15,733 bases of DNA from JAMXLO01 sp036265005 (GTDB lineage: Bacteria; Pseudomonadota; Alphaproteobacteria; Acetobacterales; Acetobacteraceae). The stretch covers positions 1-15,733 of the forward strand of contig DATAPW010000260.1 of assembly GCA_036265005.1 (NCBI GenBank), given 5' to 3'. This document shows positions 7,290-14,703 of this stretch, in pieces. The notes beneath the pieces were generated by a model. It was not told the DNA's origin, did no database searches, and saw only the letters and a list, made by a program, of their open reading frames with translations. The position numbers were made by a program, and so were the translations under genes. Each line of letters begins with the position of its first letter. Within the stretch, counting starts at the first letter, position 1.

Positions 7290-7868
7290 CTAGCGCGCTG
7301 CCGTCCAGCTTTCCGAGAATGCCAGCGCACAGGTGCTGAAGGGTCGTCCTTCGCGCTCCCTCGGCCATGGCTGGCCGGCCGCCTGGATGCCGTTGCGCGA
7401 CAGGCGCGCACCCAAAGCGGGGATCAGCACGGTGCACACGCCGTACGGACGTCCCGGTTCGGCATTCGGCTGGGTGTGGATCAGCAGCGGTTCGCCGATG
7501 TTGTACCAGGTCAGCGCGATCTCTTCGTCCAGTGTGACCACCCGCTCGGTCCAGAAATCGCGCGCGTCGCCGGATTTGGAAAACTCCGCGTCGATCACCG
7601 GTATGCCCAGGTCCGCCGTTTCGGCGTTCAGCATTCCCTGCACCGTCGATTGCAGCCACCGCGCCATGGCAATGTTGTCCGAGTATATACGCAGGCTGTC
7701 GTCGGTCAGCTCGCTTTTGAGATACAGCACATGGCCCGGGCCGGCGGGCGACAGCAGGATGCGCCAGAAGCTGGCGTTGGTGCTGAACGCTGCGCCATCC
7801 GTCGTGCTCAGTCGGATGAACGGGTTTTCGCCTGTCAGGATCAGTTGATTGGGGTCCGCGACGCTCAT
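7290..7868 (-). CDS. Conserved protein of unknown function
   Basis: A 192-residue protein that I do not recognise as a named family. It has no signal peptide or membrane segment and looks like a mixed alpha/beta soluble protein. Distinct stretches are ILTGENPFIRLST (10-22), FWRILLSPAGPGHVLYLKSE (34-53), YSDNIAMARWLQ (62-73) and TWYNIGEPLLIHTQP (120-134). The start is secure: AAAGGAG is 6 nt before the ATG. The gene lies 25 nt downstream of the SDR gene on the same strand and so is very probably co-transcribed with it. This suggests a role in the same catabolic or biosynthetic step, perhaps as a small accessory or substrate-binding protein, but nothing in the sequence proves it. Confidence 0.85.
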   Translation of the reverse strand: MSVADPNQLILTGENPFIRLSTTDGAAFSTNASFWRILLSPAGPGHVLYLKSELTDDSLRIYSDNIAMARWLQSTVQGMLNAETADLGIPVIDAEFSKSGDARDFWTERVVTLDEEIALTWYNIGEPLLIHTQPNAEPGRPYGVCTVLIPALGARLSRNGIQAAGQPWPREREGRPFSTCALAFSESWTAAR

Positions 7869-7893
7869 GGGAGACTCCTTTGAAGTTGCCGAC

Positions 7894-8673
7894 CTAGTCC
7901 GGGATCAGGCCGCCATCGACGTTGAACGACTGGCCTGTGATGTTGCGCGCGCCCGCCGACGCCAGGAACACCACCATCGCGGCGATGTCCTCGGGGTCGT
8001 TCACCCGCTTCAGCGGAATGACCTCGGCCCGGCGCTGTTCCATCTGCTCGATGGTCACGCCTTCCTGTTGTGCGCGCACCTGCAGGTTGGCGTCCGACAG
8101 GGCCGTGCGCGTCACGCCCGGACAGACCGAATTGACGTTGATGTTGTGCCGGCCCAGTTGCTGCGCGGCGGTCTTGGTCAGGCTGATCACGGCGCCCTTG
8201 CTCGCGGCATATGCCGCGTTCGAGGCGCCCGCATAGCCCTTCCCGGCAATCGAGGCGATGTTGATGATGCGCCCGCTGCGCCGCGGGATCATTTCGCGCG
8301 CCACCCGCTGCAGGCAGAAGAACACCCCCTTCGCGTTGACGCGATGGATGCGGTCCCAGTCTGCCTCGGTGATGTCCATGATGTCGGCGCGACGCGTCAC
8401 GCCGGCGTTGTTCACCAGGATGTCGATCTGGCCGAATGCCGCAAGCGCCTGCTGTACCATCCGGTCGATATCCGCGAGGTCGCCGACATCCGCCTGCACG
8501 GCGAGGGCGCGTCGCTGCCCCGACATGATCGCATCGGCGGTCGCCTCGGCCTTTGCCGCAGCGATGTCCGCGGTAACCACATGCGCGCCCGCCGCGGCCA
8601 GCGCGAGTGCCGCTGCCTTGCCGATGCCCTGGCCGGCGCCGGTCACCAATGCGACCTGATTGGTCAGGGTCAT
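7894..8673 (-). CDS. SDR-family NAD(P)-dependent dehydrogenase/reductase
   Basis: A 259-residue classical short-chain dehydrogenase. The cofactor motif is TGAGQGIG (11-18), and Asp36 at the end of beta-2 (VVTADI) favours NAD(H) over NADP(H). Also present are NNAG (88-91) and a complete catalytic tetrad: Asn113 (RVNAKG), Ser141 (INIASIAG), Tyr155 and Lys159 (YAASK). The C-terminus NITGQSFNVDGG is typical of FabG-like and sugar/alcohol SDRs. I chose the ATG at 8673 because AGGAGG is 9 nt upstream; an in-frame ATG at 8706 would add 11 unlikely residues. It is in a minus-strand group with the flavoprotein gene upstream and the unknown at 7868 downstream. The substrate cannot be told from sequence. 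Confidence 0.93.
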   Translation of the reverse strand: MTLTNQVALVTGAGQGIGKAAALALAAAGAHVVTADIAAAKAEATADAIMSGQRRALAVQADVGDLADIDRMVQQALAAFGQIDILVNNAGVTRRADIMDITEADWDRIHRVNAKGVFFCLQRVAREMIPRRSGRIINIASIAGKGYAGASNAAYAASKGAVISLTKTAAQQLGRHNINVNSVCPGVTRTALSDANLQVRAQQEGVTIEQMEQRRAEVIPLKRVNDPEDIAAMVVFLASAGARNITGQSFNVDGGLIPD

Positions 8674-8754
8674 GCGGTGTTTCCTCCTGCGCGATACAGG
8701 CAACACCAGGGACCATAGTCAAGCGACGATGGTTTGACACCTGGCGGCGGGTTC

Positions 8755-8779
8755 GGCGGAAAGCGCGGTGCTTTCCGCC
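8755..8779. terminator. Strong perfect hairpin after the flavoprotein gene (CTACG-type palindrome)
   Basis: GGCGGAAAGC (8755-8764) and GCTTTCCGCC (8770-8779) pair perfectly over 10 bp around a 5-nt loop, and CTACG follows at 8780. On the minus strand the hairpin begins immediately after the flavoprotein TAG (8782-8780). No T-run follows, so it may act as an RNA-stabilising or Rho-linked element, or a partial terminator before the SDR gene. Its shape and CTACG tail resemble the element at 7246-7277. Confidence 0.5.
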
Positions 8780-10219
8780 CTACGCCTCCGCGTCGGTCCA
8801 CTCGTCGCCGAACAATTCCGGCTTGTCGAAGTCGAGCAGGATCTGCCAGTGCGCCTCGATGTCGCGGTTGTAGAATTCCGCCGCGATGCCGGCGGCGAGC
8901 CATGCGGCGCCGGTGCTGATGCCGGGAATATCGCCGGCCACCTTGCCTATGCTCAGGCTGGCGGCGTGGTTGAAGCAGTGGATGTCGGCAAGGAATGGCG
9001 CCTCGCCAGGCCGCTTCTCGGTGAACTGCATGTTGGGCCCGAGATAAGGGAAGCCTCCCAGCTCTTCGTTCGCCAGTTCGGGCGGTGGCGTGTAGCGATC
9101 CGCCCAGGTCGCGATCGCGTCGGCGAACGCGGCGATCTCGGGCCGCGCCGTGGTTTCCACAGTGAAGCCCGTGGCCAGGATCATGAAGTCTGCGACGAAG
9201 GTCTTGCCGCGACCGGTGCGGATAGCGATGGTTCCGTCGCGCAGGTGCAACTCTTCGATCGACGAACCAAGATGGAAGAACGCGCTGGGATGGCGACTGA
9301 CCCGCAGCGTGGAATTGCGCGGCGCCGGCGACTGGGTCTCGTTCGAGTAATGCATGGTCCGCCAGCGCCAGTACTCGCTCATCGCGCGGTAGCCGTTGGT
9401 GAATCCCGCACTCCCGATGCCGGTCAGCTTGTTGATGCGCGGCATCGCCTTGCGCCGTATCAGCATCCGCAATTCGGCACAGCCCGCTTCCAACGCCTCG
9501 GCGGCATTGTCCATCGCCGATGCGCTGCCACCGACCACCACGACGCGCTTGCCGCGCAATGCCGCGAAATCGATGTCGTCGGCCGTGTGCGCCCACACAT
9601 GGCGCGGCAGGTCGCCGATAAAGGCGGGGATGCTTGGCCTGCCCAGGCCCTCGCGGCCGGTGGCCATCACCACCTTGCGCGCCAGGATGGGCGGCGCACC
9701 GACACCTGCAAGGTCCAGTGCCAGCAGCCCGTCCTGCGGACGAATCCGCAGCACCTCGACGCCGTTCTCGATCGGCAGTTCGAGTACCGTGCGGTACCAG
9801 CGCAGATAGTCCATCCACATGACGCGCGAGATCTTGTCGAGGCCACCCCACTCGGCTGCGCCGAACTGCGCGGTGAACCATGCGCGAAAGGTGAGTGATG
9901 GGATTCCAGCCGCCGGGCCGGTCAGCACCTTGGGTGAGCGCAGCGTTTCCATGCGCGCGTAAGTCACCCATGGTCCTTCGAAACCCGCAGGGCTGCGATC
10001 CAGGCAACGTATGTTGCCAATGCCGTTCCGCAGCAGCGAGAACGTCAGAACCAGTCCTGCCATGCCGCCGCCGAGTACGACGACGTCGCTGACATGCGCG
10101 CCGTCCGTGCGGCTCATCGGAACCACCCAGTTGGGCGCAGGATAATTCAGGCAGGCCAGATCGAAGCGCACGCGCTGCTCAAGCGCGCCGAGCCCATCAA
10201 CCCGCAAGTCGGACGCCAT
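8780..10219 (-). CDS. FAD/NAD(P)-binding oxidoreductase (flavin monooxygenase-like)
   Basis: A 479-residue two-dinucleotide-binding-domain flavoprotein. The FAD motif is VVVLGGGMAGL (46-56). The second Rossmann motif VVVVGGSASAMDNAAEAL (226-243) is the NAD(P)H site, with the central glycine changed to Ser/Ala (GGSASA). Two ATG hinge motifs typical of flavin monooxygenases are present: MATGRE (185-190) and ILATGF (347-352). The N-terminal stretch LACLNYPAPNWVVP (21-34) looks family-specific, which supports the long start at 10219 over the ATG at 10117. FMO, N-hydroxylase and HpyO-like oxidoreductases share this layout and I cannot choose among them. A hairpin follows the stop. The SDR gene downstream and a small exported protein 55 nt upstream are on the same strand. 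Confidence 0.87.
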   Translation of the reverse strand: MASDLRVDGLGALEQRVRFDLACLNYPAPNWVVPMSRTDGAHVSDVVVLGGGMAGLVLTFSLLRNGIGNIRCLDRSPAGFEGPWVTYARMETLRSPKVLTGPAAGIPSLTFRAWFTAQFGAAEWGGLDKISRVMWMDYLRWYRTVLELPIENGVEVLRIRPQDGLLALDLAGVGAPPILARKVVMATGREGLGRPSIPAFIGDLPRHVWAHTADDIDFAALRGKRVVVVGGSASAMDNAAEALEAGCAELRMLIRRKAMPRINKLTGIGSAGFTNGYRAMSEYWRWRTMHYSNETQSPAPRNSTLRVSRHPSAFFHLGSSIEELHLRDGTIAIRTGRGKTFVADFMILATGFTVETTARPEIAAFADAIATWADRYTPPPELANEELGGFPYLGPNMQFTEKRPGEAPFLADIHCFNHAASLSIGKVAGDIPGISTGAAWLAAGIAAEFYNRDIEAHWQILLDFDKPELFGDEWTDAEA

Positions 10220-10274
10220 TCAACCTACGGCGCCTGCGCGCCGTGCGATATTGCGAACGCCAGCGCGAAGCAGA

Positions 10275-10571
10275 TCAGCTCCTCGGCGTTGTCGTCATCT
10301 GGATCTGGACTTCACGTCCGCCGTACCAAACGTTGGCCAGATACCCACCGACCACGCCGCCAACGACGAAGGCGACGTTGCTTGGCATGATCACGTCGAG
10401 CACCGCAGCGCCGACGACTACGCCGGCGCCGATCGCCAGCCATTGCGCCGGCCGAACGGTGACCACGTCCTCGGCCGCGCGGGCGGGCGCCGATGCTGCC
10501 GACTGCGCGAACGCCGCAACCGGGGCCGTAAGGCCGGCGGCCAGTAAGCCAACGAGGATCGCCTTGTGCAT
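10275..10571 (-). CDS. Small exported glycine-rich membrane-associated protein
   Basis: A 98-residue protein of unknown function. Residues 1-22 form a clear signal peptide (MHKAILVGLLAAGLTAPVAAFAQ). After a short charged stretch (DVVTVRPAQ) come two hydrophobic glycine-zipper segments, LAIGAGVVVGAAVLDV (45-60) and VAFVVGGVVGGYLANVW (66-82), which resemble glycine-zipper proteins of the envelope. The tail is polar. GAGAGG lies 6 nt before the ATG, so I use 10571 and not the much longer in-frame start. It is divergent from a near-equal-sized exported glycine-rich gene at 10869, and 55 nt upstream of the flavoprotein gene on the same strand. Confidence 0.75.
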   Translation of the reverse strand: MHKAILVGLLAAGLTAPVAAFAQSAASAPARAAEDVVTVRPAQWLAIGAGVVVGAAVLDVIMPSNVAFVVGGVVGGYLANVWYGGREVQIQMTTTPRS

Positions 10572-10868
10572 TGTCTGCCTCTCTCGCGTCATGGCTTTAA
10601 CGAATGGCCCACCGAACGGCGGACCCATCCCGAACAGTCTCGCCGATTCCTTGCTGATTGACAACGCAAGAAACTCGCCGGGGTGTTTCCATCGCGTCAA
10701 ACTCACGTCACAGGCCCTGTGTCGGGGCCTCGAGGCGATGACTGATCCGAGCGGCTCCTTCCCCAGCCGCCGCACCCTGCATCCGGACGCAGGAGGAGGC
10801 AGAAAAATCAGTTGTTCCGGCATTGCGCCGCCACTATCATTACTCTCCGGCAACTGGGGAAATTACCA
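10572..10868. other. Divergent intergenic region (297 nt)
   Basis: This is the gap between two divergent small exported-protein genes. I see no coding frame with a plausible start here, and only one promoter candidate, at 10812-10840 (listed separately). A TTGACA at 10658-10663 has no matching -10 box. No clear convincing operator-like inverted repeat was found. Confidence 0.5.
10812..10840 (+). promoter_or_regulatory. Candidate promoter of the 97-aa exported protein gene
   Basis: A -35-like TTGTTC (10812-10817), a 17-bp spacer and a -10 box TATCAT (10835-10840, five of six consensus bases). This would start transcription near 10847, with a short leader before the ATG at 10869. The -35 is weak. 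Confidence 0.4.
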
Positions 10869-11162
10869 ATGGGGTCACGGGCCTTCGCAGCGGCACTCAT
10901 CGCATCGGCCGCGCTGGTCGGAACGCCGGCCCTGTCGTCGCCGGCCGCCGCACAGACCTCGCCGACCATCGGGACAGCGGTGCCGATCGTGCTCTGGGCG
11001 GTGACCGGTGCGGTGATCGGTGCAGTCGCGTGGCCGATGATCGTCGGCGGAGGGGCTGCCGCCGCAGCCACCCCGGGCGTGATGAGCGCCGCCGCATTCC
11101 TGAACCCGGGCGCCGCGGTCGGCACGGTTCTCGGCGGCGCCGGTTACATGATGACGCGCTAG
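10869..11162 (+). CDS. Small exported glycine/alanine-rich protein
   Basis: A 97-residue unknown. Its signal peptide (MGSRAFAAALIASAALVGTP...AAAQ, cleavage near residue 29) is followed by a hydrophobic segment VPIVLWAVTGAVIGAVAWPM (about 38-57). A Gly/Ala-rich stretch follows, with a second hydrophobic part ending GTVLGGAGYMMTR. GGGGAAA is about 6 nt before the ATG, so I take 10869 over the earlier in-frame ATG at 10812, which would extend through the promoter. The size and helix pattern mirror the divergent 98-residue gene, though the sequences are not obviously homologous. It converges on the paralogue pair at 11204. No known domain is recognised. Confidence 0.75.
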   Translation: MGSRAFAAALIASAALVGTPALSSPAAAQTSPTIGTAVPIVLWAVTGAVIGAVAWPMIVGGGAAAAATPGVMSAAAFLNPGAAVGTVLGGAGYMMTR

Positions 11163-11173
11163 GCGATACTGTC

Positions 11174-11197
11174 GGGTTGAGCATCACCGCTCAACCC
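11174..11197. terminator. Bidirectional terminator-like hairpin
   Basis: A perfect 9-bp stem GGGTTGAGC/GCTCAACCC with a 6-nt loop (11183-11188) is centred in the 41-nt gap between convergent stops (11162 and 11204). It is a likely transcription boundary for both genes, although neither side has a T-run. Confidence 0.55.
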
Positions 11198-11203
11198 CAT
11201 CGA

Positions 11204-12361
11204 TCACACGTCTACGCCGATATACTTGAAGTCGAGCGTGCGTGCCGAATCCGTGCGCGGGATGCCCATGTATTTCGCCCACGCCAGCTCATGGAAATAG
11301 AACTTCGTGCTGTTGATGGTGATCTGCAGCACCTCCAGCGCACCGGCCGCCACATAATTGCCGGTCCAGTAGTAGTCCACGAAGATATGCGATACCGACA
11401 CGATGACGCGGTAGGAAATCGCTTTCACGGCGGTGATGACGCCGATATCCGGCGCGAGGCTGCTGGATCCCAGTCCATGCTCCTTTAACGCGGTGGCCTG
11501 CGCGGCGTACTCCTCGGGCGTGATGGTCCCTGCCTGTCGCAGCAGTTCCAGTTCCGCCAGGCGGCGTGCGATCACGTCGGCGGCCGGTGACGCGTTGACC
11601 GCCTGCGGCATGGCGATCGCATCGTCGTTCAGCAGGCGGTTCTTCAGCCCGGCATCGACCAGCGAACTGTAGGATACCGTCCAGTCGCTGAGGGCATGCG
11701 CGAAGGCGTAGCGCTGCGGGTCATTGTCCAGCCTGGCCGACATCCAGCCGGAATCCTGCCAGCGATCCACCGCTTCCGGGGTGATCCCACGGGTCTCCGG
11801 GGCGAAGTGGAAGCGGACGTCCAGCACGTCGCTGCGATCCGCGGTGCGGAAGCCTGCGGTCAACCATACCCGCGATGCCTGCCACCCTTTCAGGACGGCA
11901 AAGTCCCGCGCCTTGCGCCAGGCCGTCGTGGGTTCCTTGGCCATCAGGGTATGGGTTACGAAATAGCACGAGCCATCCCAGCCGGCACGGTAACGCACCA
12001 CTGCCAGTACGAGGTCCGCGCGGGCGCAGTCGGCCGCCATCCCCCAACCGTCGGTGGTCGGCAGCACGTTGGTGTTGACCTCCAGCATCGTGTCGATGCG
12101 GGAACCCACGACGTGGAACAGCACGAGCGTACGGAGATAGCCGAACGCGCCGATGCTCTGGTCGTTCCAGTCGTTGGCGGTATCGGCAGCCACCACCCAG
12201 GTGCCGCCCGGCAGCGGCACCTGCTTGCCGTCGATCCGCAGCACGCGTTCGACCGTCGCACCCGGCGACAGCGTCTTCTGCGCGTTCGCCGCGACGCTCC
12301 AGCCGGCCGCCACGATGACCGCCACAGCCACCAGCAGTTGACGCGCCATCGTGCGGATCAT
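11204..12361 (-). CDS. Exported protein with SHOCT-like hairpin and DUF2061-like membrane C-terminus (paralogue 1)
   Basis: A 385-residue protein of unknown function. It has a signal peptide (about 1-28, ending ANAQ) and an N-terminal domain (about 40-250) with KQVPLPGGTWVVAA, GAFG...TLVLF, RIDTMLEVNTN, DGWG and WLTAGFR, plus cysteines C112 and C132. A SHOCT-like pair of helices follows at 264-297 (RRLAELELLRQAGTITPEEY). Next is a two-helix membrane segment at 308-366 containing KAISYR, YWTGN and FYFHELAWAKY, which resembles DUF2061. The C-terminus has DFKYIG (377-382). The ATG overlaps the stop of paralogue 2 (ATGA), with GGAGGGG 7 nt upstream, so translation is coupled. Up to residue 165 it aligns without gaps with paralogue 2. 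DUF2061 is a by-eye match. Confidence 0.8.
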   Translation of the reverse strand: MIRTMARQLLVAVAVIVAAGWSVAANAQKTLSPGATVERVLRIDGKQVPLPGGTWVVAADTANDWNDQSIGAFGYLRTLVLFHVVGSRIDTMLEVNTNVLPTTDGWGMAADCARADLVLAVVRYRAGWDGSCYFVTHTLMAKEPTTAWRKARDFAVLKGWQASRVWLTAGFRTADRSDVLDVRFHFAPETRGITPEAVDRWQDSGWMSARLDNDPQRYAFAHALSDWTVSYSSLVDAGLKNRLLNDDAIAMPQAVNASPAADVIARRLAELELLRQAGTITPEEYAAQATALKEHGLGSSSLAPDIGVITAVKAISYRVIVSVSHIFVDYYWTGNYVAAGALEVLQITINSTKFYFHELAWAKYMGIPRTDSARTLDFKYIGVDV

Positions 12362-13521
12362 GCCTTTACCCCTCCACCGATATAGGTGAAGTCCACCAGG
12401 CGCTCGGAATCATGGGTGTTCAGCTTGGCGTAGTAGTCGTCCCAGTACTGGTCGTTCAGCACGAACCACACCGAGTCGGTGGCGTTGATGGTCAGCGCGA
12501 TGCCCCAGGAGACCGCGTTGCTCGCGGTAACGATGTAGGCGATGCCGTAGTCGACGAAGGTGCCGAACGCGCGGAACGAGATGTTCTTCCTCACCGAGTT
12601 CGACAGCAGCGAGGTCTGCAGCTGGTAGATCGGCACTTCGGTCGTGGCCATCTGCGATTGGGCGAGATAGGCCCCCCAGCTGATGTGTCTGTCGCGATAC
12701 AGCTGATCGAGTTCGCGCAGCTTCATATCGACGAACGGCGCGCTGGACGTGTAGGCGGAAACCTCGGGCATCGGGCCCGGCGCATCGGTGATCTGGTTGC
12801 GCAGGCCGCGCTCCACCCAGGCATCGAAGCCGGACGCCCAGGACGTCACCACCTGTACCGCTGCGAGCCGCAGCGGATCCTGTTTCACGGCGTCAGGACT
12901 CCAGTCGGCGAGTTCGGTATGGTTGGCCGCAGCAGTACCCAACGTCAGTGCCGGATTGAAGTGGAACCGGGCATCGACCAGGTCCTGGCGGTCGCTGACC
13001 CGAAAGCCGGCGGTCAGCCACAGGTCCGGCATGTCGAGTTTCGCCTGGCGGGCAAAGCCGCGCGCCTGCTCCCACGCCGGGGGACCGGCAGAGTCGGCGC
13101 CGAAACGGGTCGCCTCGACGAACGCACACGACGTTTCCCAGCCGGTCTTGTAGTGCGTCAATAACAGGAACTGCTGGCCGTCCTGGCAGGCCTTGGCGCG
13201 TCCCCAGCCATCGTTCACCGGGATCGTGTTGGTATTGACCTCCAGCACTGCGTCGATCCGGTCGCCACGCGGCAGAAACAACACGGCGGTCTGGATGGTA
13301 CCAAAGGCGCCAAGCGCCGGCATGGTGAATGGCTGGGTGCCGAGACCGGCAAGTACCCATTCGCCCGCCGGTAAGGGTATCTGCTTGTTGCCCAGCATCA
13401 GGTGATTGGAAACCTTGTCACCAATCGTAAGAGCGGCGGCTGGTGCGGGTACTGCTGCTATCCAGGCGAACATGGTCAGCACGACACAAACCGATTGCAT
13501 TATTACTTGCCTGCAGCGCAT
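12358..13521 (-). CDS. Exported protein of the same family (paralogue 2)
   Basis: A 387-residue paralogue of the next gene downstream. It has a signal peptide (about 1-30, ending PAPAAA) and the same N-terminal landmarks at the same residue numbers: KQIPLPAGEWVLA (46-58), GAFG (71-74), RIDAVLEVNTN (88-98), DGWG (104-107), C112, C132 and WLTAGFR (168-174). Then come the SHOCT-like helices (KLRELDQLYRDRHISWGAYLAQ region, 267-288), a two-helix membrane segment (about 309-362) and the C-terminal VDFTYIGGG. The His-Glu of the paralogue 1 FHELAW motif is Asn-Asp here (NDQYW). I chose the ATG at 13521 because it gives a charged n-region and aligns residue 1 with residue 1 of paralogue 1; 13500 and 13575 are alternatives. 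It is divergent from the PstS-like gene, with 72 nt between starts. Confidence 0.8.
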   Translation of the reverse strand: MRCRQVIMQSVCVVLTMFAWIAAVPAPAAALTIGDKVSNHLMLGNKQIPLPAGEWVLAGLGTQPFTMPALGAFGTIQTAVLFLPRGDRIDAVLEVNTNTIPVNDGWGRAKACQDGQQFLLLTHYKTGWETSCAFVEATRFGADSAGPPAWEQARGFARQAKLDMPDLWLTAGFRVSDRQDLVDARFHFNPALTLGTAAANHTELADWSPDAVKQDPLRLAAVQVVTSWASGFDAWVERGLRNQITDAPGPMPEVSAYTSSAPFVDMKLRELDQLYRDRHISWGAYLAQSQMATTEVPIYQLQTSLLSNSVRKNISFRAFGTFVDYGIAYIVTASNAVSWGIALTINATDSVWFVLNDQYWDDYYAKLNTHDSERLVDFTYIGGGVKA

Positions 13522-13593
13522 TACCGTATCAACCTCGCTGTCGTTCGGCGGGCTAGGTTTCTGCCGACCCCTCATCCGTCAGGTAGCATACGC

Positions 13594-14703
13594 ATGCCTC
13601 TGTCCGAAATCGAGATGTACAACACGATGAAACGGCAAAATCTGTCGGTTCGCCGTGATGGGGACGTGATAAATGGTGGGCCGCAAGGACCGCGCGTCGG
13701 ACGCTGGCGCTTTGCAGTCGCGTTGAGCTGGCTTGCAGCGTTCGGCCTGACGCAGACTGCGGTTGCCGCGTCGCCTGGCCTGCCGCTGTACGCCGACCGG
13801 GATCTCGGCGATGCGCTGGCGCAGGCGGTGCAGGGACTTGGTCCTGATGCGCAACGAGCCGAGGTCAGACCATCGGCGACAGCCGCCGCCTGCGCCACTG
13901 CAGCCGGTACGTCGCCACGCCTGGCATTGCTGGCGCATGCTCCCGCGCGTGCCGAACTCGATCGGTGTGGCGAGACGGCATCCGCCGAAGTGAGCGTCAT
14001 CGAAATCGGTCGTCAGGCTGTTGCCGTGGTGGCGCCGATCAATTCGCCGTCCTGGCCGATCGATGCGGCCGCGCTGTTCCGGGCACTCGGCCAGAATGGC
14101 GGCGATACACCGCGTCCGACCACCTGGGCCGACATCGATCCGGCCTACCCGCAATTGCCGATCGGCCTGCTGGCGCCGCCGGCCAGTTCCAAAACGCGGC
14201 ATCTGTTCGATGCGCTGGTCATGCAGCCGGGCTGCGATCGGGCCGCCACCGCGCGGACGCCGTTCGACCGCAAGGCCCGCAGCAGTTTCTGTAGCGCGTT
14301 GCGCAGCGACATTCCGGTCGCAGAGCGGCAAGGCGGAGCGCAGGACGTCGCCACCTGGGCCGCCGGAGCCCCGGCCGGCCAGGTCGCGATCGTGCTGGTG
14401 TCCGAGCTGCGACAACTCGATCGTAGCGTCGTGCCGCTCCTGATCGATGGAGCCCTCCCGACCGCGGCCAACATCGAGAGCGGACGCTATCCTGCAGCCG
14501 AGAAAATCGAGCTGCTGATCGTCGTGCCGAATGCCGCCAGCCGGACGCAGCGCACAGACGCGCGCGATTTGGCATTCAGCCTGCTGGCGGAAGCCAGCAT
14601 CGGCCCGACCGGCAGCCTGGCGCCGGCCGGCCTGCTGCCGCTGCCGCCGCCGGATCGCATCGCCGCCCGGACACAGGCTGTGGCATTCCTGGAGCAACGG
14701 TGA
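13594..14703 (+). CDS. Exported PstS-like (solute-binding-fold) protein
   Basis: A 369-residue protein. The hydrophobic core of a signal peptide lies at about 39-58 (FAVALSWLAAFGLTQTAVAA). The rest has the order of features of PstS-type phosphate-binding proteins: an alternating Gly/Ala-rich start, IGRQAVAVVAPI (138-149), ALFRAL...TTWADIDPAYPQLPI (160-190), an ASSKTRHLFDAL segment (197-208) where PstS has its SGT phosphate loop, and a late LLIDGALPTAANIESGRYP (282-300). The phosphate-ligand loop is degenerate, so phosphate binding is doubtful. Cysteines are at 100, 125, 214 and 233. Start codons at 13594, 13615 and 13627 are all possible; I use 13594 because AGGT lies 9 nt upstream. No permease or ATPase gene is nearby. 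It overlaps the next gene by one base (TGATG). Confidence 0.7.
   Translation: MPLSEIEMYNTMKRQNLSVRRDGDVINGGPQGPRVGRWRFAVALSWLAAFGLTQTAVAASPGLPLYADRDLGDALAQAVQGLGPDAQRAEVRPSATAAACATAAGTSPRLALLAHAPARAELDRCGETASAEVSVIEIGRQAVAVVAPINSPSWPIDAAALFRALGQNGGDTPRPTTWADIDPAYPQLPIGLLAPPASSKTRHLFDALVMQPGCDRAATARTPFDRKARSSFCSALRSDIPVAERQGGAQDVATWAAGAPAGQVAIVLVSELRQLDRSVVPLLIDGALPTAANIESGRYPAAEKIELLIVVPNAASRTQRTDARDLAFSLLAEASIGPTGSLAPAGLLPLPPPDRIAARTQAVAFLEQR

Noticed and set aside
7849..9898. Plus-strand frames of 289 and 376 residues
   Set aside because: They lie antisense to the SDR and flavoprotein genes, whose cofactor motifs and ribosome-binding sites are clear.
10229..10242. Short GGCGC/GCGCC hairpin upstream of the flavoprotein gene
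   Set aside because: Only five base pairs in GC-rich sequence; expected by chance.
13579..14697. Minus-strand frame of 372 residues
   Set aside because: Antisense to the PstS-like gene; biased composition and no start signal or domain.
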